In this document: positions 18,628 through 27,427 of the stretch, in pieces
How positions within the stretch are numbered: position 1 is the first letter of the stretch
Layout: every line of letters starts with the position of its first letter
Source of the DNA: Glaciecola sp048820975
GTDB taxonomy: Bacteria > Pseudomonadota > Gammaproteobacteria > Enterobacterales > Alteromonadaceae
NCBI RefSeq assembly: GCF_048820975.1
Contig: NZ_JBMEUF010000001.1
Location: forward strand, 1,984,001 to 2,048,000
Length of the DNA: 64,000 nucleotides
Direction of reading: 5' to 3'
Notes under the pieces: generated by a model
Told to the model about the DNA's origin: nothing
The model's database searches: none
Seen by the model: the letters and a program-made list of their open reading frames with translations, nothing else
Position numbers and translations under genes: made by a program

Positions 18628-18668
18628 GAAAGGTTCAGCATGTTAACAAATGATGAATTTGGTGAAAA

Positions 18669-19499
18669 CTAAGCTGAACGACTTTCTATAATAGTTTTAA
18701 TGGCTGCATTGTAATTTCGGCTGACTTTCAGCTTAACGCCCTCGCCCATATCAAGCATGCTTTCGTTGTTACCTAATGACTGAATACTCACGATTTTGTT
18801 AACATTTACCATGGTGGATTTATGAATGCGTTGGAAGATACGCTCATCTAATTGGCTAATTAGTTTCTTCATAGTGATTCGCAAAATGTAATTTTCCGCG
18901 TCGGTGTGTATGCACATATAATCACCGGCTGCATCAATCCAAGCTATATCAGCAACTGACACAAACACTTTTTCGTTATCTTGGTTCTTTATAATTAGTT
19001 CTTGTTGATTGGCATTTGGTAGAGGCTTATCGCTACTTAGCCAGTCTTGCAGTTCTGATATATCCATTCCCGACACTTCACCGAGTGCCTGAAGTAATTT
19101 AAATTTCTCTTGGTCACGCTCAAGGGGTGTTAGGCGCTCTCGAATACGTTCCATTGTTTGCTGTAAGCGACCTAAATTAACCGGCTTTAGCAGGTAATCA
19201 ATGGCACTTAGTTCAAAGGCATCAAGCGCATATTCGCTGTGTGCACTTACAAATACCACTAAGGGCATATTGTCAGATTGTAAAGACTGCACAACTTCAA
19301 GCCCGTTTATACCGGGTAAATTTAGGTCAATAAACAAAACATCGGGTTGTAACTCTTGACACAGGGCAATTGCACTATCACCGTCTTCTGCTTGGCCAAT
19401 AACGTGTATATCTGGGATTTTTTGCAAGCGCAGCTTTAAGCCTTCAATTGCTAAAGGCTCATCATCTACAACCATTGCTGATATAAGACTACTAGGCAT
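18669..19499 (-). CDS. LytTR-family response regulator
   Basis: DNA-binding partner of the adjacent sensor kinase. 276 residues: a receiver domain (about 8-125) with VVDDEPLA, the phospho-acceptor in LFIDLNLPG (about residue 58) and DYLLKPVNL; a linker; then a LytTR domain (about 170-272) with VADIAWIDAAGDYMCIHT, RIHKSTMVNVNKI and LKVSRNY. Its start overlaps the kinase stop by 8 bp, so the two are coupled. Likely targets are the direct repeats just downstream, in front of the laminarin operon (inference). Family relatives include LytR and AlgR. Confidence 0.93.
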   Translation of the reverse strand: MPSSLISAMVVDDEPLAIEGLKLRLQKIPDIHVIGQAEDGDSAIALCQELQPDVLFIDLNLPGINGLEVVQSLQSDNMPLVVFVSAHSEYALDAFELSAIDYLLKPVNLGRLQQTMERIRERLTPLERDQEKFKLLQALGEVSGMDISELQDWLSSDKPLPNANQQELIIKNQDNEKVFVSVADIAWIDAAGDYMCIHTDAENYILRITMKKLISQLDERIFQRIHKSTMVNVNKIVSIQSLGNNESMLDMGEGVKLKVSRNYNAAIKTIIESRSA

Positions 19500-20619
19500 G
19501 TTTCACTTCATTCATAAACGGCATTTCCAAGCTAACCATTGTTCCCCCACTTTCACATTCTCTAAGTTCAACTTGGGCTACATCGTTAAACATGGTATTT
19601 AAACGTTCTTTAGTATTATTTAGACCAATACCAAAGCCTTTGCGTGTGTTAGCGCCCGGACTTGGCCCATCATTAAATACGTTCACGACTAAATTATCTT
19701 TTACTCGTTTGGCACTCACAATAATATTACCTTGGCTTTTATTCGCCTCAATACCAAACTTAACCGCGTTTTCAACAATAGGCTGAAGTAACAAGCTGGG
19801 AACTTTTGCCATATAAGTAGAGGGTTCTACATCTATTGAAACGTTTAAACGCTCGGCAAACCTCACTTTTTCTATAGAAAGGTAAAGCTCCATTACCTCT
19901 AGCTCTTCTTTTAATGTACTTTGCTGATCTTTCTTTTGCTCAAGGGAATGACGAAAAAACAAACATAGCTTATCTAACATTTCATTGGCTTTGTCGTTCT
20001 CATTTTTGTAAATTAAGGTAGATATAGCGTTTAAAGTGTTAAACATAAAATGAGGATTTAATTGATAACGCAGCATTTCTAACTGCGCTTCTTTTGCTGA
20101 GTTTTGTGCACGCAACAACATTTCGTGCTCTTTTTGCAGGCGGCTGTTATAAAGCATTACAAAGAAAATGGCCGTAAACACATACATGGTGGCAACTGAA
20201 AACAAAAGCCAGCCACCAAATTCAAGCATATTAAATTTCTCGTACCATACTTGTTGGTGAATAATTGCTTTATATGACGCGAGCTTTATAACATTGAACA
20301 CGCAACCTAGTAGCGCGGCACTTACAAAGCTTATAGTTAGGGTAAGTCTTAATGAAAGATGCACTATGCGCCTTATCATAAACCAAAGCATACTTGATAA
20401 AACAAATCCGCTTAAAGTCTCAATGGCTAAGTTAAGCATTTGCCCGCTAAAATCAAAGCCTGACTGCTCAAACTGCGGGCGAATAATTGCTAAAAAAACC
20501 ACAACACAATACCCTACCCAACCGCATATCTGTAAGGTCCAAAACTGATTGTTCGGCCTAGAAAACCTGGAGGAGTTAGTTAAGAAGGGAGTATCTTGCA
20601 ACGATGACAAACTACGCAC
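19492..20619 (-). CDS. LytS-type membrane sensor histidine kinase
   Basis: 375-residue inner-membrane kinase of the His_kinase (PF06580) type. The N-terminal half has four hydrophobic segments (about 28-50, 65-90, 95-115 and 130-150) and no large periplasmic domain. The phosphorylation motif is LNPHFMFNTLNAIST, the N box is IVENAVKFGIE and the G box is GFGIGLNNTKERL. The best start is GTG at 20619, which overlaps the pmbA stop codon by 8 bp; no ATG occurs before the membrane domain. The signal is unknown; the neighbouring laminarin operon suggests a sugar-related or envelope signal (inference). Confidence 0.88.
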   Translation of the reverse strand: MRSLSSLQDTPFLTNSSRFSRPNNQFWTLQICGWVGYCVVVFLAIIRPQFEQSGFDFSGQMLNLAIETLSGFVLSSMLWFMIRRIVHLSLRLTLTISFVSAALLGCVFNVIKLASYKAIIHQQVWYEKFNMLEFGGWLLFSVATMYVFTAIFFVMLYNSRLQKEHEMLLRAQNSAKEAQLEMLRYQLNPHFMFNTLNAISTLIYKNENDKANEMLDKLCLFFRHSLEQKKDQQSTLKEELEVMELYLSIEKVRFAERLNVSIDVEPSTYMAKVPSLLLQPIVENAVKFGIEANKSQGNIIVSAKRVKDNLVVNVFNDGPSPGANTRKGFGIGLNNTKERLNTMFNDVAQVELRECESGGTMVSLEMPFMNEVKHA

Positions 20620-21943
20620 CTGCTATTTGCATGTTATCTATCAGCACAGAACCTGTTTGCAGCGCGCCGCGCACTTCTTTCTGCTTGCCTACCGCCACAA
20701 TATTTTTATACATATCTGTTAAGTTACCGGCAATGGTAATTTCATGAACAGGATATTGAATAACACCGTTTTCTACCCAAAACCCTGCGGCGCCGCGAGA
20801 ATAGTCACCGTTAACGATGTTGACGCCTTGGCCCATTAGCTCGGTAACAATTAAGCCTGTACCTAGTTTTTTAAGTAAGGCTTCATCGCTTTCGCCTGTA
20901 TCACTCACCATACAATTGTGAATACCACCAGCATGCCCATTTGAGCGCATACCTAGTTTTCTTGCTGAATAGCTTGTAAGTAAGTAATTACACAGTGCAC
21001 CATCTTTAATAATATCCATATCATAGGTTTGCACGCCTTCGCTATCAAATGATGAGCTGGCTAAACCTTGTTTTAAGTGCGGCAATTCACGAATATTTAA
21101 CCACGAAGGGAATAACTCCTTGCCTAAGCTATCTAGCAAAAAGCTAGATTTACGGTACAAACTGCCACCGCTAATTGCGCCCACTAAGTGGCCGAATAAA
21201 CTTGATGCTATGTCACGGTGAAACAATACCGGCGCTTTTAGCGTACCGAGTTTTTGAGCGCCTAAACGAGAGAGCGTTTCTTTTGCGGCCTCTTTACCTA
21301 CAAACTCTGGAGAATCCAAGTTTTCAGCTACGCGCGAAACGGTGTAAGCATAATCACGCTGCATGTCTTCATCTTTTTGTGCAATTAATACACAACTTAA
21401 ACTATATCGAGTGCTTGGATATCCGGCATTTATACCGTGGGTATTACCATAAACCTTCACCCCTACATTTGCGTTGTAAGATGCGCCATCAGAATTCACA
21501 ATAAGCGACGATGAATCTAACCCGGCTTCTTCGCACTTTAACGCTTGTTCTAGCGCATATTCCGCATCTAAAGGTTGAGGATGGTACAAATCTAAATCAG
21601 GAAATTCGGTCGCAATTAAGTCAGCATCAGCTACGCCGGTAAATTCATCTTCGTTGGTGTATTTGGCTATTTCAATGGCTTTGCTAACCGTTAGCTTTAA
21701 GGCTTCGGGTGACAAATCAGCTGTAGAGGCACTGCCCTTTTTATTACCAACAAACACCACAATGCCAAGGCCACCGTCATTGGTGAATTCTAGAGTTTCA
21801 ATTTCTTTTAAACGTGTTCCTACCGCTATTCCTTGTACTTTTGACATGCTCGCTTCTGCGGCAGTGGCCCCTTGTTTTTTGGCAAAGCTTAAGGTTTCGT
21901 CTACTATATTTTGAATTTCACTGAGGTGCTGCTCTACTTGCAT
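20612..21943 (-). CDS. pmbA: Metalloprotease accessory subunit PmbA/TldE
   Basis: Partner of TldD in the TldD/E zinc protease, which matures microcin B17-type peptides and acts on CcdA in E. coli. The 443 residues match the family (450 in E. coli). Recognisable are the N-terminal QNIVDETLSFAKKQGATAAE, VGVKVYGNTHG, the central FHRDIASSLFGHLVGAISGGSL, and RGAAGFWVENGVIQYPVHEI near the C-terminus. As in other TldE subunits, the HExxxH zinc motif of TldD is absent. It is divergent from darP, as in E. coli, and is followed without a gap by a sensor kinase, which is not the usual neighbour. Confidence 0.95.
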   Translation of the reverse strand: MQVEQHLSEIQNIVDETLSFAKKQGATAAEASMSKVQGIAVGTRLKEIETLEFTNDGGLGIVVFVGNKKGSASTADLSPEALKLTVSKAIEIAKYTNEDEFTGVADADLIATEFPDLDLYHPQPLDAEYALEQALKCEEAGLDSSSLIVNSDGASYNANVGVKVYGNTHGINAGYPSTRYSLSCVLIAQKDEDMQRDYAYTVSRVAENLDSPEFVGKEAAKETLSRLGAQKLGTLKAPVLFHRDIASSLFGHLVGAISGGSLYRKSSFLLDSLGKELFPSWLNIRELPHLKQGLASSSFDSEGVQTYDMDIIKDGALCNYLLTSYSARKLGMRSNGHAGGIHNCMVSDTGESDEALLKKLGTGLIVTELMGQGVNIVNGDYSRGAAGFWVENGVIQYPVHEITIAGNLTDMYKNIVAVGKQKEVRGALQTGSVLIDNMQIAGA

Positions 21944-22023
21944 ATGATAATTTTCACTATTAAATTGGGCTGGCTATCGTTACAATTCAACTAGTCTACC
22001 ATTAATTAGCCGAAAAACAGCAG

Positions 22024-22566
22024 ATGTCTAATAACTCACCTGAACAAAATAATTCGCCAAGCGAAAATGACGAGCTTGAATTTACAAGCAAAACGCAACT
22101 GAAACAAGCTGCTGATCAGCTTAAAAAGCTGGGGCTTGAATTAGTGGACTTAACGCCAGGTGAGCGTGAAAAAATTCCATTAGACGACGAATTACTTGAT
22201 ACGATAGAATTGTGTACGCGCATAAATCGCAAGAAAGATGGGTTTAGACGCCAGCTACAATTAATTGGTAAAAAGTTACGTTCACGCGATACCGACCCTA
22301 TTGAACGAGCTTTGGCGCAGTTAAAGTCATCGCATACCGCATCTAATAAACATTTTCATATATTAGAGCGCTTGCGTGATACTATATTGAATAAAGGCGA
22401 AGAAGGCGTAAACAAAGCGCTTGAAGAATTCCCGCAGCTTGAGCGCCAACGCTTAAGACAGTTGGTACGAAATGCTCAAAAACAAGAAAAAGAAAATAAA
22501 CCGCCGGTAGCGGCTCGTGAATTATTCCAATATTTACGAGAAGAAATACCTATGCCTAGCCATTGA
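22024..22566 (+). CDS. darP: Ribosome-associated protein DarP/YjgA (DUF615)
   Basis: A 180-residue cytoplasmic protein that promotes late assembly of the 50S subunit peptidyl-transferase centre. The family block FTSKTQLKQAADQLKKLG, followed by LVDLTPGEREKIPLDDEL and the C-terminal FPQLERQRLRQLVRNAQKE-like helices, is clear. It starts with an acidic, asparagine-rich tail. It is divergent from pmbA, the same arrangement as in many gammaproteobacteria. Confidence 0.95.
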   Translation: MSNNSPEQNNSPSENDELEFTSKTQLKQAADQLKKLGLELVDLTPGEREKIPLDDELLDTIELCTRINRKKDGFRRQLQLIGKKLRSRDTDPIERALAQLKSSHTASNKHFHILERLRDTILNKGEEGVNKALEEFPQLERQRLRQLVRNAQKQEKENKPPVAARELFQYLREEIPMPSH

Positions 22567-22574
22567 TGCGTGCT

Positions 22575-22616
22575 GGTATTTGGTATTTGGTATTTGGTAT
22601 TTGGTATTTGGTATTT
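22575..22616. repeat. Six copies of the heptanucleotide GGTATTT
   Basis: Six perfect head-to-tail GGTATTT units start 8 bp after the darP stop. The tract lies 118 bp upstream of the diguanylate cyclase start. A perfect short repeat of this kind is prone to slipped-strand mispairing. Confidence 0.9.
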
Positions 22617-22733
22617 TTAGACGGAACAATACGCTTTATCCTTACAAACATCATTATATAATTTTAACTTGGTTATCATTATAACTTATTGTTTATTTTG
22701 ACGAATGCAGCATAACCCTACAAGGAGTAAGTT

Positions 22734-24176
22734 TTGGGTAGTAATCGACATCACCGCACTATTTCACTTGTGCTTGGCACTATGATAATCATTATGGTTA
22801 TTCTGGCGGGGTATTTCACTATCAGTGATTTGGCCGGCAAGCAAAGTCAAAAACATCAGCAATCGATGTCACCTGTGTTTTCACTTATAGAAAAAGAACT
22901 CATAAAGCCCTTGCAAATTGCCGCTACACTAGCCGAAGTAGGCATTTATGATAAATACTTATTGAGCAAACAACCGAATAAAGACGAAGTGGTAAAAGAG
23001 CTTGATAAATACTCAAAGAAATTCAATCTTCAATTCTATTTAGCCCACGAAAGATCACGCCAGCAATTTAATTCTGACGGACGAGTATTTGATCTAGTTG
23101 AAGGCAAAGTGATTTGGTATTTTGCTTTAAAAGAACAAACTGATTATAAAGTTCAAGCCGTGTTAGGGCAGCGCGATGATGTACACCTATACATTGACGT
23201 TCGCCAATATGATGCATTCGGAAACTTCTTAGGTTTCGTTGGTGTAGGCAAATCTTTAAGTGATTTCATCAATTCTTTCGCAAGTTTCAGAGAAGAATAC
23301 GGCCATGAGTTTGTATTCGTAAATAATAATGACGAAATTGTACTATCATCCCTGCCTGACCTATCACCTAAACAAGCCTTAAGTGAAGACGAACGCATTG
23401 GTATAAAAAGCACCGCTGAAATAAGTTGGTTCAATGAATTCACTGATAAAATAACCAGTTCTACTGAACAAAGCGCAGTGGTTAGTGATAACAACTCAGA
23501 CCTTCTAGTATCAAAGCTCACCCTAGAAAGTTTGAACTGGAATCTTTATATTCTTACTCCACTAGAATCAAGACAGCAAGCTGTTAACGAATCCTTCGCT
23601 TTGTATATTGGTATTGGATTGGTGATTCTTATTATCTTGTACCAAATTTTGTATAAATTTATAGATGAGTACACTAATAAGATAAGCCGCCGAATAAATA
23701 GAGATTCGTTAACTAACTTAGCAAATAGTGATTACGCTAATTTTTACTTTAATCGCCAAAGAAAACGCAGCCGTCAGATGGCAGTAATTTCATGCGATCT
23801 AGATTACTTCAAAACAATAAATGAAAACTATGGCCGCAATGCGGGTGACAAAGTGCTAGCTGAGGTCGCATCTTGTTTTGATAAGCTTATTGATGATACC
23901 GGTTTAGTGGCGCGCTGGGATGGCGAAGAGTTCGCAATAATTTTGCCAGAAATGGATGCACAGGAAGCAGAGCAAGTTGCGAAGCTATGCAGAAAATCTT
24001 TGCAAGCCTTAAGAGTGCCTTTTGAAGGCAGTGACATTAGCGTAACAGGCAGTTTTGGTATTTTTGCTTCGCGCCAGCACGCTCACAATTTAAATAAAAT
24101 GATGGACCAAGCTGACAAAGCCTTAAGCAAAGCCAAAAACCAAGGCAAAAATAAGGTAGTTACTGCATTTAGTTAA
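22734..24176 (+). CDS. Membrane diguanylate cyclase (GGDEF) with periplasmic sensor
   Basis: Predicted to make cyclic di-GMP. 480 residues: a membrane segment at about 10-28, a periplasmic sensor region of roughly 250 residues resembling a Cache fold (VIWYFALKEQTDY...FLGFVGVGKSLSDF), a second membrane segment at about 288-308, then a GGDEF domain with CDLDYFKTINENYGRNAGD and the active-site motif RWDGEEF (394-400). The first glycine of GG[DE]EF is aspartate, and no RxxD inhibitory site precedes it, so activity is uncertain. The start is TTG at 22734, well placed after AAGGAG. A hairpin terminator follows. Confidence 0.88.
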   Translation: MGSNRHHRTISLVLGTMIIIMVILAGYFTISDLAGKQSQKHQQSMSPVFSLIEKELIKPLQIAATLAEVGIYDKYLLSKQPNKDEVVKELDKYSKKFNLQFYLAHERSRQQFNSDGRVFDLVEGKVIWYFALKEQTDYKVQAVLGQRDDVHLYIDVRQYDAFGNFLGFVGVGKSLSDFINSFASFREEYGHEFVFVNNNDEIVLSSLPDLSPKQALSEDERIGIKSTAEISWFNEFTDKITSSTEQSAVVSDNNSDLLVSKLTLESLNWNLYILTPLESRQQAVNESFALYIGIGLVILIILYQILYKFIDEYTNKISRRINRDSLTNLANSDYANFYFNRQRKRSRQMAVISCDLDYFKTINENYGRNAGDKVLAEVASCFDKLIDDTGLVARWDGEEFAIILPEMDAQEAEQVAKLCRKSLQALRVPFEGSDISVTGSFGIFASRQHAHNLNKMMDQADKALSKAKNQGKNKVVTAFS

Positions 24177-24186
24177 TATATGAATA

Positions 24187-24220
24187 GGCTTGCAAGTGTT
24201 ATTTTACTTGCAAGCCTTTT
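24187..24220 (+). terminator. Terminator of the diguanylate cyclase gene
   Basis: GGCTTGCAAGT and ACTTGCAAGCC form an 11-bp perfect stem, followed by TTTT. It lies between the convergent cyclase and MDR genes. Confidence 0.8.
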
Positions 24221-24233
24221 AACTCTTAAACCC

Positions 24234-25352
24234 TTATTTACTTGGGTTGATCAGGAATTTCTCACCGGTTTTCTTAGCATTATATTTTGCAATGTTTGCC
24301 GGCTGCAAAGCTTCTTCAAGTGACAACTCTTCACTAAATTCAATCGCAAATGTAGTATCAATTTCATCAGCAACGCGCTTGTGTAAAGCCAAGACTTGTT
24401 TTACATCTAGCTTGCCAAGGAAACGCATGAGCAACCATCCACCAATGTTCCACGTCATGCCGTATGCTCGGTTAAGTACAGTTGGTGAAAAGTCTAAACC
24501 GCCATATATGTAAACTTGCTTGTTTTCTGCACTACCGTAGGTGTTAAAGCCCGTTGCATCTTTACTACCCACAGCTTCCATAGCGGTAAGTATATCGCTT
24601 ACTAAGTTGCCACCGCCTATTGCATCAAACGCAAGTGTTGCACCTGTTTCTTTAATGGCTAGGTATAGCTCTTTTGCAAAGCTTTCACTTGATGAATTAA
24701 GCACATATTTAGCGCCTAAATCTTTTAATAATTTAACTTGTTCGTCTTTTCTAACGATATTAACTAAATCAACGCCTTCGGCTATGCATATTTTATTCAG
24801 CATAATACCAAGGCTTGAAGCCGCGGCTGTATGAACGAGGGCGGTATGGCCTTCTAAACGCATAGTTTCGACCATGCTTAAGGCCGTTAAAGGGTTTACA
24901 AACGAAGAGGCCGCTTGTTTGGGTGAAGTCCCCGCATTGTGAACTATACACGCTTGCATAGGTACACATGCGTACTCGGTATAACAAGCGCCTGTTAGTA
25001 CGCCCACGGTTTTGCCTAATAAGGCTTGTGCTTGCGGGCTATCACCTGCGGCTACCACCACACCGGCGCCTTCATTTCCAATTGGTAGGGTTTGGTCAAG
25101 ACGAGGTTTAATGCGCGGTAGCATCCCACTGCCCACTGGCGCAGTAAGCGTTTTAGTTGCGTCATCATATTGCGCTTCACGCAAATCCGCTGGGCCAAAC
25201 ATTGGCCACATATCAGAGGGGTTAATTGGCGCAGCTTCAAGTTTAACAATAACTTCATGGGGCTTAGGTTGAGGTACGTCTACTTCTTGCAAAGAAATGC
25301 TTAACTGGCCTTGCGAGCTAATTTGGGTAAAAAGTTGTTTTGATTTATTCAT
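24234..25352 (-). CDS. MDR-family NAD(P)H oxidoreductase (quinone-reductase-like)
   Basis: Medium-chain dehydrogenase/reductase of 372 residues. The N-terminal GroES-like domain has VKLEAAPINPSDMWPMFG and the conserved GNEGAGVVVAAG; the Rossmann domain has ALVHTAAASSLGIMLNKI and later FDAIGGG. Catalytic-zinc cysteine and histidine ligands are not apparent, which fits the quinone oxidoreductase or enoyl-reductase branch and not alcohol dehydrogenases. The substrate is unknown. It stands alone, convergent with the diguanylate cyclase gene, with its own 5' region towards creA. Confidence 0.82.
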   Translation of the reverse strand: MNKSKQLFTQISSQGQLSISLQEVDVPQPKPHEVIVKLEAAPINPSDMWPMFGPADLREAQYDDATKTLTAPVGSGMLPRIKPRLDQTLPIGNEGAGVVVAAGDSPQAQALLGKTVGVLTGACYTEYACVPMQACIVHNAGTSPKQAASSFVNPLTALSMVETMRLEGHTALVHTAAASSLGIMLNKICIAEGVDLVNIVRKDEQVKLLKDLGAKYVLNSSSESFAKELYLAIKETGATLAFDAIGGGNLVSDILTAMEAVGSKDATGFNTYGSAENKQVYIYGGLDFSPTVLNRAYGMTWNIGGWLLMRFLGKLDVKQVLALHKRVADEIDTTFAIEFSEELSLEEALQPANIAKYNAKKTGEKFLINPSK

Positions 25353-25470
25353 GTTGCGCGTCCACTTTATTTTAAGTTAATACACGCTAGCATGCAGAAC
25401 TCCAAGTTAACACTTATCTGCATTGCTAGTTGACTATCATTGTTATTCATACTCTAACAATTAATACCTA

Positions 25471-25953
25471 CTATTCAGGTTTTACTACACCGTAGGCATC
25501 AGTTCCCCACAAGGGAACCGTAGATAGACTATGTTTAAAACTGCCAGAAGTTTCTTTCGTAGAATAAGAAACGTACATCAACGACTGCGATTTAGCATCG
25601 AAGATGCGCCTAACCTTCATGTTTTTAAAAAAGATGCTTTTTGATTTTTTAAATACGACTTCGCCTGAATCGCCCATATCAATATCAGCTAGCATCGCCG
25701 CTGTTATTACCCCTGTTTGGCGGCACGCTATAGAGCTATCAGAAGGGTCTGATAAGTCTAAATTGGCTTCAATACTTGAAATGTGACATGTTACTCCAGT
25801 CACTATTGGGTCTTGTAGGGCATCTATTTTTATATCTTTTGTAGTAAATAAACCTAGCGAAACATCGCCTACTTCTTTATCGCTACATGCGCTAATAGTT
25901 AAAAGGCTGCCGATTAAAAATAAGGGTTTTACAATACTCGTCATTGTTTTCAT
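25471..25953 (-). CDS. creA: CreA family lipoprotein
   Basis: A conserved periplasmic protein of unknown biochemical role, named from the E. coli creABCD locus. 160 residues from the ATG at 25953, which follows AAGGAA; a longer reading frame upstream overlaps the hydrolase gene and is rejected. It has a lipoprotein signal (LLTISACSD, Cys23), unlike the simple signal peptide of E. coli CreA. Family features are DPIVTGVTCHIS, SIACRQTG, GEVVFKKSKSIFFK and RIFDAKSQSLMYVSYS. It starts two bases after the stop of the upstream hydrolase, so the pair is cotranscribed. Confidence 0.88.
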   Translation of the reverse strand: MKTMTSIVKPLFLIGSLLTISACSDKEVGDVSLGLFTTKDIKIDALQDPIVTGVTCHISSIEANLDLSDPSDSSIACRQTGVITAAMLADIDMGDSGEVVFKKSKSIFFKNMKVRRIFDAKSQSLMYVSYSTKETSGSFKHSLSTVPLWGTDAYGVVKPE

Positions 25954-25954
25954 G

Positions 25955-27328
25955 CTATTCCTTTTTCGCTTTATTTGCCTCAAATGCCATACCCGTTGAG
26001 TAGCGGTTATCAAAGCCTTTCCAAGGAGCACTTAGCCCTCCCTCGGGATTAACTTGATTACTATCGCCTTCTAAATCTAAATAGGTACAGGCTTGTTCGT
26101 CAGATTTAAGATAGCAGTTCATCATGGCTAATGAAAAGTGTTCATTTATAGCATTTAAGCGCTGTTGATCCCACGCTGGCTCATAGTGATGACCATAGTC
26201 AATTTCAACACTCCAAGCTTCTTTAGGTGCTGGATGCGGCGCAATGTTATGACGCGCATTGTAATAAGTAAGCATGTAGTGATCATTGTTTTGGTATTGC
26301 GCATAAATATCTTGTATGCCCGCATAAATTGATACGTCATCTAAATCGCCTGACACAAGCATGCTCGGTACCGTAATATTCGCTAAACTATTGTAGCTGA
26401 ATATTTTATGTTGTCCGCCCCATGGAGCAAAAGCAATCATAGCTTTCCACTTAGCATCTGTAGCAGGTTCACTCCCAGTAAGCGTGGCTGGATATTGGCC
26501 TGCGCTACATGTATTAAGAGCCGCTTTCATACCTTTAATTTTCTCTTCATCTTGGCTTTGTATAAAACTGGCTAATAGTTCTGAAGGAAAATCGTAGCAT
26601 GCACCTACGGTGTTAATAGCACCATAACCGCCCATGCTATACCCTATTACGCCAGCACTATTTGCTGTCCACTCCACGTCTTGATTAAACGCTGTTTGTG
26701 TTGCTTGTGACTCACCAAAGTAATCTAATACAAATTGTTGGTCACGCGAACGGTTAATCAGCGTCGACATAAATCCTGCAAATGGAGCTGTAGCAAAATC
26801 AATATCTTCATTGGTTGAATCTGTATGGTCAATACCCACCACCACGTAACCGTGTGAAGCTAGGTGTTCGCCTAGGTAGAACATAATTGTGCGATAACCC
26901 GTATAGCCATGCGATATAACTACTAAAGGCCAATCTTGGCTATCGTCAAAAGCTATATCACGCCCTGCGTCAGCAGCGATGCTGAACTTTTGGCCACTAC
27001 GCAATTCGTTTTCATACGTTGTTTTTGCTTTAGTAGCGTCATCTGTACTAGGGTACCAAACCTCAAGCGTTAAGCTTCTTGGCTCTACTTGCTGGGTAAA
27101 TACATTCACGTAGTTGGCATTTTCAATTGAGGTAGTACGAACCCCTACATTGTGTTTACCTGGGGTGCTTAATTCGGGCATCATGTCACTGTGAACATTT
27201 TGCGAATAAAGGCTTTGCCCTTGCTCGGCGTTTGCCATTTGCATGCTTGCCGCAACAATTAATAAGCTTATTTTACCAAGCCAATTTTTAACAGGGCTTT
27301 GCGTCTTCTGCGATGTTTGTAGGGTCAT
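25955..27328 (-). CDS. Secreted alpha/beta hydrolase, PAF-acetylhydrolase-like
   Basis: A 457-residue exported esterase or lipase-like enzyme. The signal region IVAASMQMANAEQ ends near residue 36 from the preferred start at 27328; an upstream in-frame ATG (27391) would hide the signal. The oxyanion side is WPLVVISHGYTGYR, followed by YVVVGIDHTDSTN; the nucleophile elbow is GYSMGGYGAIN, and the histidine is probably in YYNARHNIAPHP. The layout (GIDHTDS, GYSMGG) fits the dienelactone/platelet-activating-factor acetylhydrolase group. The substrate is unknown. Sits between a Gfo/Idh oxidoreductase gene and creA on the same strand. Confidence 0.8.
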   Translation of the reverse strand: MTLQTSQKTQSPVKNWLGKISLLIVAASMQMANAEQGQSLYSQNVHSDMMPELSTPGKHNVGVRTTSIENANYVNVFTQQVEPRSLTLEVWYPSTDDATKAKTTYENELRSGQKFSIAADAGRDIAFDDSQDWPLVVISHGYTGYRTIMFYLGEHLASHGYVVVGIDHTDSTNEDIDFATAPFAGFMSTLINRSRDQQFVLDYFGESQATQTAFNQDVEWTANSAGVIGYSMGGYGAINTVGACYDFPSELLASFIQSQDEEKIKGMKAALNTCSAGQYPATLTGSEPATDAKWKAMIAFAPWGGQHKIFSYNSLANITVPSMLVSGDLDDVSIYAGIQDIYAQYQNNDHYMLTYYNARHNIAPHPAPKEAWSVEIDYGHHYEPAWDQQRLNAINEHFSLAMMNCYLKSDEQACTYLDLEGDSNQVNPEGGLSAPWKGFDNRYSTGMAFEANKAKKE

Positions 27329-27427
27329 ATTGTATGCTCTTATTGTTGTATAAATATTTACTTCTGGCTCTTCAACTTTCAAAGTTTGCACTTAAAATTG
27401 AACATCCAAAATATCATTAAGCTCGGG

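Noticed and set aside
25954..26031. Longer creA start inside the hydrolase gene
   Set aside because: It would bury the lipoprotein signal; the ATG at 25953 follows AAGGAA directly.
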